Of a stretch of DNA of 64,000 bases, positions 1 to 10,908 are shown piece by piece. The position numbers and the translations under genes were made by a program. Every line of letters starts with the position of its first letter. Position 1 is the first letter of the stretch. The stretch comes from Arachis hypogaea (lineage: Eukaryota > Streptophyta > Magnoliopsida > Fabales > Fabaceae): contig NC_092055.1 of NCBI RefSeq assembly GCF_003086295.3, forward strand, positions 122,255,192-122,319,191, in the 5' to 3' direction. The notes under the pieces are model-generated. The model was given only the letters and a program-made list of their open reading frames with translations. It was not told the origin of the DNA and searched no databases.

Positions 1-839
1 TGGGACCTTGGTGAGGCTTGGAGTTAAGGGTTCGTAGAGACTTCCAAGAAGAAGCTCAATTATTTTGGCTACAAGAGGTACGGTTTAACTTTTATTTAAG
101 TACCGTGTGGTGTAATGAGAATTCCTAGGCTAGATGCCCTTAGGATTAAGTTTGGATTGTGTAAATGGTTGGTACTAATATGCATAGTTGATATGTAATA
201 TAAATTAATGATTGGGTCGAGAATTGTGTGAATTTGTATATATGGTGTGTTGAGGATTTGATGAATTGGATAATGAATATTGGTTTGTAGAATACGCATT
301 TAAATTGTGAATTTGGGCCGGAGGCCGGAAAGAGGTAAGGAAGGTAAGTTGATGTGTGTATTGTGTGATTATATAAGAGATTGGAGAGATCTTAGATATT
401 AAATGTGTGAATAATTGGTTTGATTATTGAATAATAAGGTTTGAAAACTTAAGGTGTAGAATTTGATAGTTTTGGGTGAAATTGTGTAGATGAGGTAGGT
501 TTGGTTTTGGTTGAGTGTAATTATGTGAATGTGGTTGGATTGTGGTCATTTGGATGAGTGGAAATGAATTTGGCTTGTGAACATTGGAAAAATTGGTGAT
601 TTCTATTTTTGGGTAAAAAATAATTTTTGACCAACTTCGGCGGTCCGTAACTCGCTCCTCGAAGTGAGGAATTCTTCAAAATTAGATTTTTATAAAAGTT
701 CATTCAACGATCTTTCCAACGGTCCAAAAATAGTTGAAAAAGGAATTTTGTAGAAGAAGTTATGTGTGTCGGAAGTTTGGGGTTTAAAAATGTAATCCTG
801 CAGCTTTTTAACTTAGTAAAATTTTTGGTAAAACGTACT

Positions 840-1130
840 CCGACGCGCACGCGTCACTTACGATTTTTACTCTCTCACACGTGTGCCTGGCCGACGCGTA
901 CACGTCGCTGTATTCATGCAGGTGCCCGGTAGAAAATCCAGAGAGTTGTGCTGGTACTGTGTTGGTTTTGTGCCAGGGGCACAAAATGCACCCACGTGTA
1001 CGCGCGACTGACACGCACGCGTCGCTCTACTTTTACACCTTCCCACGCGTGCGCATGGGCGACGCTTACGCGTCACCCACCTTTCTCCGCTTCCCATGCA
1101 TCTGCGTGGGCGATGCGCATGCGTGACCCT
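840..1130. repeat. CpG-rich block of short ACGCG/CGCGT palindromes inside the LTR
   Basis: In a sequence that is otherwise about two-thirds A+T, this stretch is packed with ACGCGT, CACGTG-like and GCGCATGCG-like palindromes spaced some tens of bases apart. Apparent reading frames here exist only because stop codons are rare in CG-rich sequence; they are not genes. Confidence 0.7.
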
Positions 1131-1489
1131 GTTTTCAGCAAAAGTTGATTTTTGAGTTTTAAAGCCGAATTTCAGACTTCTAAGCCTCCATTTTCATCCT
1201 CTAAGTCCTAAATCTTTATAGTATGCCTAGTAATGAAAATAAGATAGGACATGTGATAACTTCTGGATGAAGTGAGAATCAATGATGAATGATGAGTAAT
1301 GATGATTGTATGAGTTGCTAATGATGATGGTGGGAGTGTTGTGTATGCCATGAGCCAAAGGGTTGTGTTTGTTAGTGAATTATGGTTGGTTGTGTATTAT
1401 GTTGTGAGCCAGATGGCTGTGATAAATATTGATTTATGGTGGAGTATGTATATGCATATGATTGAATGAGATAGAGGTGCCGGATAAGA

Positions 1490-1995
1490 GGCGGTGGAAA
1501 TGACCATTCGCTCCGGGTATATGATTAATAAGTGTAGAGATGTTGAGAATGTATGGGAAATAAATTAATGAATTAATGATTATGAAGGAATTGGAATAAT
1601 AATGAGGATGAACTTGAATTTGATTGTGATATGCCTTCGGGTAAGACCCAGTGGTGTCATCCACTTGCTCCGGGTAAGAGGCAAGGACACCGGGTAAGAT
1701 GCAGTGGTGTTATCCACTTGCTCCGGGTATGAATTGTTAATGAATTGATGTATGGAAATGAATTATAATGATAATGAAAATGTGTTTCTGAATGTGAATC
1801 TGGGTAAGATGTATCCACTTGCTCCGGGAGAGTTCGAGGCTTTGGGTAAGATGCAAGGGTTGTGTTTTATCGCCGCTTGCTCCGGGTCGAGAACTATAAC
1901 ACTGCCTGGGTAAGAGGCAGTGGTGAGGTTGTCCCCTGGTCCGGGTACGTGGGTAAGATACAAGGGTTGCGGCGTTGTCCCACTTGCTCCGTGTT
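1490..1995. repeat. Degenerate tandem repeats containing CCACTTGCTCCGGGT
   Basis: The motif TCCACTTGCTCCGGGT recurs near 1661, 1711 and 1815, with weaker copies near 1872, 1935 and 1976, each followed or preceded by GGGTAAGA(T/G)GCA(G/A). Spacing is irregular (about 45-100 bases). It lies inside the LTR and shows no coding potential. Confidence 0.7.
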
Positions 1996-3026
1996 TGGTG
2001 TTCCGTCCATGATTAGCTACCAGGACTTGTCGGGGTGGCTTTATAACCGACAGATGAGACTCATCGACCATAGGACAGGCATGCATCATCTACATATGTT
2101 TGATATTGTTTGGGTTTGCTTAATTGCTTTGATTTGCCTAATTGTACATGTTTCCTGATTACTTGCTAGTTGTCTTACTTGATTTACCTATGCATTACTT
2201 GCCCGTATTCTTTGTATTTGTGTAAGAGTTGAATTACTTGAGGGATGGTTCAATTCTTGGATTATTTTGTTGGAAGGTAGTGAAAGTATGAAGGATATTG
2301 GGTTAGAGATAGAATCCTCTATGTAGTTGCCTATTTATGGATTAGCGAGAACATAGGATGAATATTTGGTGAAAGAAAGTTTAGGATGCTTAGTGAATTT
2401 TTATTACAATACGTTGTATTTATTTGGCACTTTTACTGTACTGGGAACCCATGGGTCGGGGGTTCTCATTCCGTATATATCTTTTGTTTTTTAGATACAG
2501 GTCCAGGTGCTCAGAAGTGAGCTGTGGTTCATCTGAGAGACAGCGAAGATCTTTATATTCTCTACTTTATATTTTGCTTAGAATATCTCCATCTGTATTT
2601 TGAAAAGCTTATATTATGTATTGAACTCTTTTGAACTTGCCTATAGAGGCTCTTATGTTTTGTTTGGGAGAGATTAGAAAATACTGTTGTCAACTACTTT
2701 CATACTGTACCCTAGCCGGCCTAAACTTCGCGGGTCGCGACTAGTGGCTATTTACTTATGTTATATATCTATATATTATCCTTCTCTTATTCTCCTTTAC
2801 GACTTTATCCTTATATCGCTTTCGACTTCACGCTTTATCTTTTAGTTGTCGATGCATGAGTGATACGACTTCGCGATTTTATTTTTACTCTTTTCAGGCT
2901 TTTCGATTAATACTCCTTTCAATTATACTTATAATTATGTATTAAAAATCCACCTGAGAGTCGTACCAGCTTATTATTATTGACTTATGACTCGAGCATA
3001 AGAATTTGGATATTAGGGTGTTACAA

Positions 3027-4147
3027 CCAGCACCACTTTATTGTTGTGCAAGAGCCAAGAAGTCATAGAGTGAAAGAGAATTTGAGAATTAAAAAAATTG
3101 ATTTAATTATAATATGCATGTCTCATTTACACTGAAATTTACAAATATTTATACCAAGTTATTGATTTAGTTTCTATAATATCTATATGTATATTAAATT
3201 TTAACAATTTTATTGTATAATGAATTAAAATGGTTCAACCACGGTTCGACCCCAGTTGAACCATTGAACCATCGAACTAGTCACTTGACCGGTTCGATGA
3301 CCAGTTCGGTTCTCGCAACCTTGGTTGAAACATGAAGGTATTGGGTGAGGGAGAAGGTAGGGGAAGAATCGGAGGGTCATCGCGAAGAGGAAGAAGGCAA
3401 TAAGTAGCTAAAATGAGGGTTTAGTTCTCAAATTTTTTATAAATTGTATCTTTTATTGTAATTTTTAATAAATTATAAATAAATTAAATCTAAACCATTA
3501 GATCCTTTATCAATTTAATCTAATATTTTAAATTTGATGGTGTATTAGATAAGCTCAAAAGACTTGAGCAGATTTTAGACAAACCTAAATACCATGACTT
3601 AAGTATAATAGCATAAATGAATCGTGGTATATATTATAGTTTTATGTCTTATATAAAAAAATGAAACCTGTTAAACCTATATTTTAACATCTATCTACCC
3701 CCTAACTAAGAAATTGTCTATGTCAATCAAAGATGACAAGTTAAGAAATTCACTAATGAAACCAGCAAGAGTGATCAGAAGCACTAATGAAGCAGAGCAG
3801 TTTTTTTAAGAATCAGCAAGGAAAAGAAACTAGAGATGATGATAACATAAAAATTAGCAGTTTTTTTCTGCTAAACTTTCATCATTTATAGTGTTGACAT
3901 AATAACATACGTTCAAATTTTGCAAATAATAAAATTAAGAAAACAACAATAACAAAGGCAGTTTCAAAAATAGCACTAGAAAAACTAGCAGTACTATGTA
4001 AAAAACAGGACCAGCAACATCGCAACAACAAAATTTTGCAAGTTACAATGGTGGACACAGTAAGACAATTGATGATCAACAAAGAAGCCAAAAAAAGTTA
4101 ATGTCCAATTGTCAGCATAACAAACCCAATGTTCAAAAAGATACCCC
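3027..4147. other. No gene; AT-rich sequence with a GGTTCGA-type repeat patch
   Basis: The stretch is AT-rich with no credible reading frame. At about 3236-3323 there is a patch of alternating GGTTCGA / TCGAACC motifs forming short inverted repeats, a style common in dispersed legume repeats. The rest shows nothing recognisable and may be interior of the CACTA element whose terminus lies at 7853. Confidence 0.5.
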
Positions 4148-4484
4148 ATCAAAAGTAGGGGTGGCAGTGGGGCGGGTAGGGGCGGGTTTTTGCCCTACCC
4201 GACCCCGTCCCGCCGTCCTGTTACTCATATACTACCCGCCCCTGCGGGTACCCGTCCCGCCCCTGTAAAAATTAAATAACATTTTAATTTTTACATATTC
4301 ATATATAAATTAAGACAAAAACTTAAAATTCATGCATAAATTAAAATACAAACACAAGATTCAAACAATGTCAATAACTTGAAATTAAAAAAAAAGCTAA
4401 TGTTTGATCACTATAAATTTAACACCATAATAAAAAAATTACAACATTAATATAAAAGAGTATTCAATCGTTATTTTTTATCAT

Positions 4485-4886
4485 TTTCCACCATTCTTAT
4501 CCTCAAAAGATAATGACAACCAAGGCATACTTTGCAATCCTTTCTTAACTTGTCATAAAACTCCACCAGACCGAAAGTAAAGTTAGTGCATCTTTCATAT
4601 GAACTCGATGAGAAATAAAGTCCAACTATCTTGCTCTTGAATTCAAAAACATCTATCTGAATGAATGAATAAAAATACACTCAATCACATTTAGAAACTG
4701 CTACATATGTTTTAGTTTACAAAGTTAGTTAATTAATAGCTTACTTTATTTTCATAATAAGAATTAAGAAATCACAAAGTCACCAGAAGGAGAAAGCAAG
4801 AGAGATTTCAAGGATTGGTTCCTCTTAGCTTCCTCTTCAAGATCCTTCAATTCTTGAATCTTTGCTAATGTAAAAGTCGGAAGCAC
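4485..4886 (-). pseudogene. Captured nucleoredoxin gene fragment inside the hAT element
   Basis: On the minus strand, 4886 to 4767 encodes a peptide containing IQELKDLEEEAKRNQSLKSL followed by LLSPSGDFVIS, then a stop; this matches the linker and start of a thioredoxin-like domain in plant nucleoredoxins. After an intron-like gap with an acceptor-type sequence (TTCATTCATTCAG, exon start 4656), the frame continues with KIVGLYFSSSSYERCTNFT and LVEFYDKLRKDC. A frame change then gives MPWLSLSFEDKNGG. Roughly twenty codons normally found between the last two blocks are missing. The CxxC pair is absent, as is usual for the middle domain of plant nucleoredoxins. Intron retention implies capture from DNA, not from an mRNA. 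Non-functional as it stands: no start, stops and a frameshift. Family recalled from memory of its conserved motifs. Confidence 0.75.
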
Positions 4887-5928
4887 TTTAAAAACTTTAC
4901 AAAGAAACATTATAGCATAGGTAAGTATTAGATTGTAAATACTAGTATAAACTATAGAAGTACTAAATTTTTATTGTTCTGTTGATCTAAGGCATAAAGC
5001 ATGAATATGATAGCCTCATTCTCAATCAACATATATAACCAATTACAATTGCAACATGCCAACATCATGAAAAATACTAGAGCCGATAATAATTTAAAAT
5101 GAAAAATAAAGAACTGCAATCAAACACATATAAACAAAATTGTAATTACAATGTCTCTTATTCTCATTCAAAATAAAAAATTAAAAAACTGCAATTAGAC
5201 ACATTAAAGCAAAATTACAATCACAAAGTCTATAATGTTCAATTAAAATAAAAAATGAAAAACTACCATCAGAGACACAAACAAATTGCAATCAACAAAG
5301 TAATTCTCAATCAACAAATTTACAACAAAATTCTCAATCAAACACATATAAACCCACTTCAGCACATACATTTACAAAATTGAATAAAAAATTGTAAAAC
5401 TTACAGTCACAGACTCAGAGACAAAGAGAAGGGGCTTTGGTGACAGGCTCACATGCAATGGCAATAGCCAAGCTCACAGCGACGGCGACCAAGAGATGAA
5501 TCTGTGGAAGAACAAAATAGAACTTAGATCTCACAATATGATGGAGAGAGGGGGAGAGAGAGAGAGAAAGAGAGAGAGGAAGTGCGCACGAGAGAACAAG
5601 AGCGAGAGGAACTTACGGTCTTACGGAGCTAAAAACTGATCAGCGACGGCAGGCTGGAGCTGCGGGCTGAGCAACGATGGCGAAGAGCTGCGGGCTGAGC
5701 GGCGACGGCGAGGAGCTGCGGGTTGAGCAGTGACAGCAAAGAGCTGCAGCGATGGCAAGGAGTGGGCAACGACGGCAAGGGAATGAGAGGCTGAGCAACG
5801 AAGGCAAGGGGGTGAGGGAATGAGCAACGGAGAAGAAGACTATGGCCAGGTGACTTTGGTTCTTTGAGGAAGAAGAAGAAGATTATGGTGTCTGAAGGGG
5901 ATAGAGGCACAAAGAGAAAAACCCTAAT

Positions 5929-5930
<2 letters not shown>

Positions 5931-5984
<54 letters not shown>
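5931..5984. repeat. (TA)27 microsatellite
   Basis: 54 bases of uninterrupted TA lie just inside the right subterminal region of the hAT element. Confidence 0.95.
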
Positions 5985-5987
<3 letters not shown>

Positions 5988-6160
5988 TTCGGGGTGGGTA
6001 GGGGCGGGTTTACCCTTACCCCGAATCCGCCCCGCCCCGCTCAACCACCCGCCCCGGCATAAACCCGCCCCGTTCCGGGTCGGGTTTAAACTCGCCCCGA
6101 TCGGGTTGGGGCGGGGCGGGTACCGCGAGTTTGGGTACTCCTGCCACCGCTAATCAAAAG

Positions 6161-7539
6161 CAGGATTTTAAATGACTGAATCTATCGACAAGAAATTGTC
6201 AGATAAAAGGCCAATGATCAGAAAGATGCCACATCAACATAGAACTAGTTCTAGTATTCAATCAATGTACATGTGCACCATCAAAGTCACCGATGATTCC
6301 TTGTCTGTGAACAAGAATGCTTAGATATTCAATACATAAATTCCTTCATAAACCTTGGATCAAATAACAGCTAATCTATCTGTATGAATTAATGTACCAA
6401 CATTCTGTAACAATATTAATTACCTGTATGAGATTCATCGTGTTATCAGAAAGGACATTAATAACATCAAAATTGTGTGACTGCAACACCTAAAGAGGAG
6501 CCTCTACAGAAAGAAAAATGAGTCAGTTTAAAAACAAAAAATATTCATGATCATGCATGCACATTGCATAATAACTAAAGATCACCTGATTAGTAATGAC
6601 AATAAGAATAAAAATAGTCATCTACACTCACATTTAGATCCTTCTGCAACTCACACCTGATTAGTAAGGCTACAAAGAGATCACAGGAAGAAGTTTCAGG
6701 TTTCTTTAGTTTTTAGATGAATTTATAATTTATATAATTAAGGAGAATTTAAATTAGTTATCAAATTTCCATGTAAAACACCCAAAGCAAATAAAACATA
6801 ACCAAAAAAAGCATCAGAAAAGAATATAGCTTGAAGTTAGAAATTGAAACCAACCATTATGTTCAAAGAATGCATATGAACCAAGACATAAATTAAATAT
6901 TTCAGTGTGAAACCTGTTCTTTTCACTAATTTTTCCTTAAGATACTAAACTAATTGAAAACCTAAAATTAGAACCCAAAACCCCTAAAAATTCACAGAAC
7001 CAATTGAAAATTGATACAACCTTCTCTATTTCAATTAGCCATTACAGTTCATCATCGCTATCAAAACCATACCCACCTTCGAACTGAAAAGTGAGAGCGA
7101 GTTAGAGAATGAGCGAGAAAGAGAGGATACAGAACAGAGAATGCTTACCTGGTGACAGAGGATACGACGATGGTGATGGACGGCGACGGTGAAGAAGAGA
7201 TGAGCGGTGACGCAATGGCTTGGCGACAGAGCCCGACGGTGGCAGAACGGCGATGGCAACAAGCCCTAGCAGCGGCGGTGGAGCTTCATTGGCGACGGAG
7301 CACCCCCTTCTTCTCTCCTCCATCGCGTTTTCTCTCTTCCTCGAGCTCTCTCCGTCTCTCTCACTGGCGCTCGACAACGACGGCGGCGGAGCCCTAGCCG
7401 GCATCGCCTTCTCCTTCCTTGCCTCTCTTCTCTTCTCTTCATCTTCCCGTTCTCCCCCTTTCCGATTTCTTCCCTGTTTCGCATGTGTGTTGAGTGAGGA
7501 TGAGGGTGTGTGTTGCGTGAGTGAGGGTGAGGGCAAATT
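6161..7539. other. No convincing gene; AT-rich DNA followed by a GC-richer leader-like block
   Basis: 6161-7080 is AT-rich without a credible frame. 7100-7540 is richer in GC, with CGACGG / GGCGAC and CTCTCTCC runs that keep several frames open on both strands at once. The same GGCGACGG style appears inside the hAT at 5480-5830. This looks like untranslated leader sequence of a transposon, probably the CACTA element ending at 7853. No domain is recognisable in any frame. Confidence 0.5.
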
Positions 7540-7639
7540 TTTGCTAAATGTTTATTTGGTTTTTATATTTGGATACACTTTTAAAGTGCACCCAAAACAT
7601 AATAAATATGTTACTCTTTAAAAGCGTTCTCTTTGGTGA

Positions 7640-7716
7640 GAAAAGTGTCTCCATAGATATTAAGCAAAGGCTACGCTTTATAATTGATTCTTTTAATATC
7701 TACGGAGACACTTTTC
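7640..7716. repeat. Subterminal hairpin 1 of the CACTA element (24-bp stem)
   Basis: Arms 7640-7663 and 7693-7716 are inverted copies of GAAAAGTGTCTCC(A/G)TAGAT plus four more bases, with one mismatch and a 29-base loop. Confidence 0.9.
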
Positions 7717-7766
7717 AAGTGATGCCACACTTGTGTTTTCTATTCTCCTAAAAAAAATAATACCGA

Positions 7767-7805
7767 GAAAAGCGTAGCCTATTCTGTGAATAGGCTACGC
7801 TTTTC
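7767..7805. repeat. Subterminal hairpin 2 of the CACTA element (18-bp perfect stem)
   Basis: Arms GAAAAGCGTAGCCTATTC (7767-7784) and its exact complement (7788-7805) surround a three-base loop, TGT. It lies 48 bases from the element end. Confidence 0.95.
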
Positions 7806-7853
7806 AAATGTAGTTTAAAAAAGTGTGGTTGGATGGGTGTTTTTCTTGTAGTG

Positions 7854-9762
7854 TGTTTTGATCCCTTTGATTTGATGAATTTTGTAGGAAATAATAGAAA
7901 AAGAAACAAAAAGCACAAAACAAACTCAAGAAACAAAGAGAAATTTTTTACACGTTTTAAAGCTTCGAACACGCTTTAAAGTCTTAGGTCACACTTTTAA
8001 AAGCGTGACCCCTGAAAAAAGCGTCGCCCATGAAAAAAGCAAGCGTGCATGCAAGGCGTTAGTGCGTTACCAACGCCAATGAAAAAGCCCACAATGGCAT
8101 TATTAACGTCAATGACACGAAATGAAGCAAAGGAAGCATGCATCATGCGTTAATATAGAGAAGGCAAGCATGCATGTTAATTAATGAAGCATGAAGCAAT
8201 GAAGGAAGGCATGCATAATATATTAGCGTTAATCAAAGGATGCATGCATGAAGCCAATCAAAGCAATGCATGCAATAGGCCTTATTAAATAAAGCCAGTG
8301 AATAAATGAAACGTGCATGGAACAATGAAGAATGAAACCAAATGAAGCATAAGCCAATTAAAGGAGTTGCCATTCTAGACGCCAAGTTATATGGGCGTTG
8401 AAACCTAACATGCCTTCGACAAACCATTTGGGGCATATTTTGCATGGGCATGTAATGCCCCATATTGGCGTGCCACACGCCATATTTCACCCTTCAGAAT
8501 GTGATTTTGTTGTGGCGTTCCACACGCCAAAATTTGGCGTTACATGCTAGGTCAAGTTTTTAGAAGACTACTTTAAAGAGTCATTTGGGCGTTTGACACG
8601 CTACAACAAGAACGTGTCACACGCCAAGAAAGAAAGAGCTCCAGAAACCACAAAGGAGTGGCGTTTCACACGCCACACATTTGCGTTTCGCATGCCAAAG
8701 GATAGCTGCTCCCAGGAGAAGAAAAAGCGTGGCGTTTTACACGCTAGTGAAGTGGCGTTTCACACGCTAAAGGCCCAAGTCTCCACAAGCCTCTTTTTTT
8801 TTGCAACACTCAAAGCCCACACTTGGGACCACTAAAGCCTTAAAGAGAAGACACAAAGTTGAGGATTTAATGCGGAAGATTTGATTTGATTTGATTTGAT
8901 TTTGTTTTGAATTAAGTTTGTATTTAATGATTAGGTTTTGTTTTAGTGTTTAGTAGATAAGGTTAGAAACACTTTGAGAAGGAACTTTCGAACCTTCGAC
9001 CTTTTGCAGTTTTTGATATTTTGGTTTTTGATTTTGAAGCATGAGCCACTAATCTCCTAAGTTAAGATTAGGAGCTCTTTTGATTCTTACGGATTAATGT
9101 TATAACTTTTCTATCTTGATTAATGTATTGATGTTTTCTTAAAAAAATTTTTTGTTTTTCATCCCAAGGATTTGAATGTGTTGAAAAATAATTCTCTTCT
9201 GATTTGAATTTTTTTAAAATCTCGGAAAAGTTAATTAATTCAATTTAGCTTGAAAACTTCTTCTCATGATTCTTAGGTTTTGAATTTGGACTTGATAAGT
9301 GACATCGAATAATCAACCAAGTTTGGTTCTTGAGAATTGTGTGGTTTTTAAATCAGTGAACGTCCTTAATCTCGTCACAATTAATTAATCAAAGAATTGA
9401 TAATTGATTAGGATTAGAGAAATTGAATTACCAAAGAATTAGAGTTTAATTACTTATGATTTTCCATAGAAACATCATTGTTTAATCAAGGTGAAAAGTG
9501 AAAAACGTTTTTTCGGAAGTTTCAATATCTCTGAAACCTTAACTCTTTTGAATCATATTTTTCTCTCAATCACTTACGACTTGCTTTCATTCAATTCATC
9601 TTTAAAAACCCTTATTCTTGATTGTCTGACTAGAGTGATTAATTGACCATTGTTTGCTTAACCCGCTAATCCTCGTGGGATCGACACTCACTCACCATGA
9701 GTTATTACTTGATACGACCCGGTGCACTTGCCAGTAGTTTGTGATTTATAAAATTTGCATCA
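7854..9762 (+). mobile_element. 5' LTR of a non-autonomous gypsy-like element, 5'-truncated
   Basis: Aligns collinearly with 12746-14757: shared landmarks include the GATGAATTTTGTA(A/G)GAAA segment, the AAAGCGTG block, the ATGCATGC-rich tract and the GGCGTTTCACACGCC tract. It ends CATCA at 9758-9762, matching the TGATG start of the 3' LTR at 12646 as an inverted terminus. About 100 bases present at the start of the 3' LTR are missing here because the CACTA terminus abuts. The last 90 bases (GTGGGATCGAC onwards) resemble the end of the LTR at 41747-43754, so the two elements belong to related lineages. Confidence 0.85.
8350..8800. repeat. ACGCC/GGCGT inverted-repeat tract in the LTR
   Basis: GGCGTT(T/C)(C/A)ACACGC-type words alternate over about 450 bases, each able to pair with the next. 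A diverged version lies at 13470-13900 in the 3' LTR. One reading frame at 8593-8835 is a by-product of this tract, not a gene. Confidence 0.75.
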
Positions 9763-9768
9763 AGTTTT

Positions 9769-9786
9769 TGGCGCCGTTGCCGGGGA
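9769..9786 (+). other. Primer binding site complementary to tRNA-Asp 3' end
   Basis: TGGCGCCGTTGCCGGGGA begins six bases after the LTR end and is complementary to the 3' end of plant tRNA-Asp including CCA. This primer is typical of Athila/Tat-type Ty3/gypsy elements. It fixes the + orientation of the element. Confidence 0.85.
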
Positions 9787-9961
9787 TTAATTGTGATTAA
9801 CAAACTATCAATTAATCGATTACCTATATTAGACATTTTTTTCTTTATATTTCTCTTCTATTTCAAAAAAATATATATTTCTTTCTATTCGTCCTTCTTT
9901 TCCTCTCTATTTACCACATGGTGCGTTTGATTTTATTTTGTGTTTTGTGTTAAGGAAAATA

Positions 9962-10908
9962 ATGGGGAAAGACTACATGTGTTACTACTCATACCCTAGG
10001 AATGATTCATGTTACTGTGGATGGGAAAATTATCCGAATTTTAGTTAAAAAAGTCAAGACCAAAAAAACTCCAGTGTTCCGTATTCCATTTATCAAGAAC
10101 CATCATCTCCTTACTCATACCAAAAACCGCTATCTCTCTACTCATTTGAGGAACCATCATCTTTTTGTCCATATCAAGAACCATCTCCTTATTTATACCA
10201 AGAACAATCATCTCTTGATCTTGCCATGAAAAAAGTACAACACACATTGGATACATTTATGCAAGATTCTTGTCAAAATCCACAAAATTCATTTCACAGC
10301 CCACAAAACTCCTTTCATATCCCTCAAAACAACTTCACCATAGCACTTACATATCCACAAAATTATTTTCAACCTTCATCTCTTGAGCTTGCTGTAGAAC
10401 AACTTGTCCAAAGTGCCAATAGATTCAGTCAAGAGTCTAGAGCATATAGAGAAGAAAGTGAAGCCTCAAGAAGAAATCTAGAAATACAAATGGCCCAGAT
10501 GACACAATATCTTATTGAGCAAGAAAAATGCAAGGCCATAAACTTGAAGAATAGAGTAGTGCTTAGCAAGGAGATTCAAGATCAAACTGAGGCTACAAAG
10601 GAGGAGTTAGAAGTGCAAGAGCAAGACCAAGGGGTCCCTGCACCAAGTGAAACTCAAATGAAGAAGGAGGTTGTAGAGGCATATAATCCTAGGATTCTAT
10701 ATCCTCAAAGGCTACAAGAGGTGACAAAAGAACATACAAAGTCCTCCCAAAAGAAGCAATGCAAGATCTTACAAAAGAAAGGGAGGAAATCAACCAAGGA
10801 AATCCACACTCCAATGAATCAGGGAAGTGCAGGGTAGTTGATTTATTTGAACCATTAATCCAAGAAGTTCTTGATGAGAAGGACACTCCAACCAATACAC
10901 AACAATAA
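9962..10908 (+). pseudogene. gag-like open frame of the non-autonomous gypsy element, interrupted
   Basis: An ATG at 9962 opens a frame that reads to a TAA at 10046, continues in the same frame to 10837, and then fits better in another frame ending at 10908 (VVDLFEPLIQEVLDEKD). The N-terminal third is rich in repeated YQEPSS / PYQEPS and QNPQNSFH-like units. The middle (about residues 130-220) is charged, glutamate-rich and helical, likely coiled coil. No zinc knuckle, protease, reverse transcriptase or integrase follows in the 1.7 kb to the 3' LTR, so the element depends on a partner for mobilisation. One nonsense codon and one frameshift (near 10745) make this copy inactive. Similar gag-only frames occur in other legume non-autonomous gypsy elements; I recognise the style, not a named family. 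Confidence 0.65.

Larger units (their letters stand above)
1..3026. mobile_element. Long terminal repeat of a large LTR retroelement, left end outside window
   Basis: Non-coding sequence ending at 3026 in GGGTGTTACA; read in reverse it begins TGTAACACCC, a usual TG..CA type terminus. It contains a CpG-rich block, a tract of degenerate repeats and, near 2495-2560, a segment of the kind seen in legume gypsy LTR downstream regions. No gag or pol reading frame is present, so this is a 3' LTR, a solo LTR or an LTR plus untranslated leader. The left boundary and the partner LTR are not in the window and orientation cannot be fixed. Assignment rests on terminus shape and remembered legume LTR style. 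Confidence 0.6.
4156..6152. mobile_element. Non-autonomous hAT-superfamily transposon
   Basis: The element begins TAGGGGTGGCAG and ends CTGCCACCGCTA, giving 12-bp terminal inverted repeats with one mismatch. It is flanked by perfect 8-bp direct repeats ATCAAAAG at 4148-4155 and 6153-6160, the target-duplication length of hAT elements. Subterminal regions (about 4160-4264 and 5988-6150) are packed with GGGGCGGG / CCCGCCCC words on both strands, likely transposase binding sites. No transposase frame is present; the interior is AT-rich with a (TA)n tract and a captured nucleoredoxin segment. The intact duplication suggests moderately recent insertion. Class is known from the family's termini; the boundaries are seen directly. 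Confidence 0.9.
7540..7853. mobile_element. Terminal region of a CACTA (En/Spm) transposon
   Basis: The sequence ends at 7853 in TTTTTCTTGTAGTG; its complement begins CACTACAAGAAAAA, the canonical plant CACTA terminus. The preceding 300 bases hold two strong hairpins and repeated AAAAGTGT / GGCTACGCTTTT words, as expected for subterminal binding repeats. The opposite terminus was not found at 1-7540, so it lies left of the window or is lost. Insertion occurred into the 5' LTR of the element that starts at 7854, removing or separating its first ~100 bases. The start coordinate is approximate. Confidence 0.8.

Noticed and set aside
881..1148. Open frames on both strands rich in R, T, H and C
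   Set aside because: They lie in a CG-rich palindromic LTR block where stops are rare in all frames; no domain or codon bias.
4485..4886. Functional nucleoredoxin gene
   Set aside because: No start codon, internal stop, missing codons and frameshift; bounded by transposon ends.
7102..7621. Several overlapping frames of 70-144 codons on both strands
   Set aside because: Simultaneous openness in many frames comes from GC-rich CTCTCC/GGCGAC repeats; the peptides are low complexity with no domain.
8593..8835. 80-codon frame in the gypsy LTR
   Set aside because: Arises from GGCGTTTCACACGCC repeats and is not conserved in frame in the other LTR copy.
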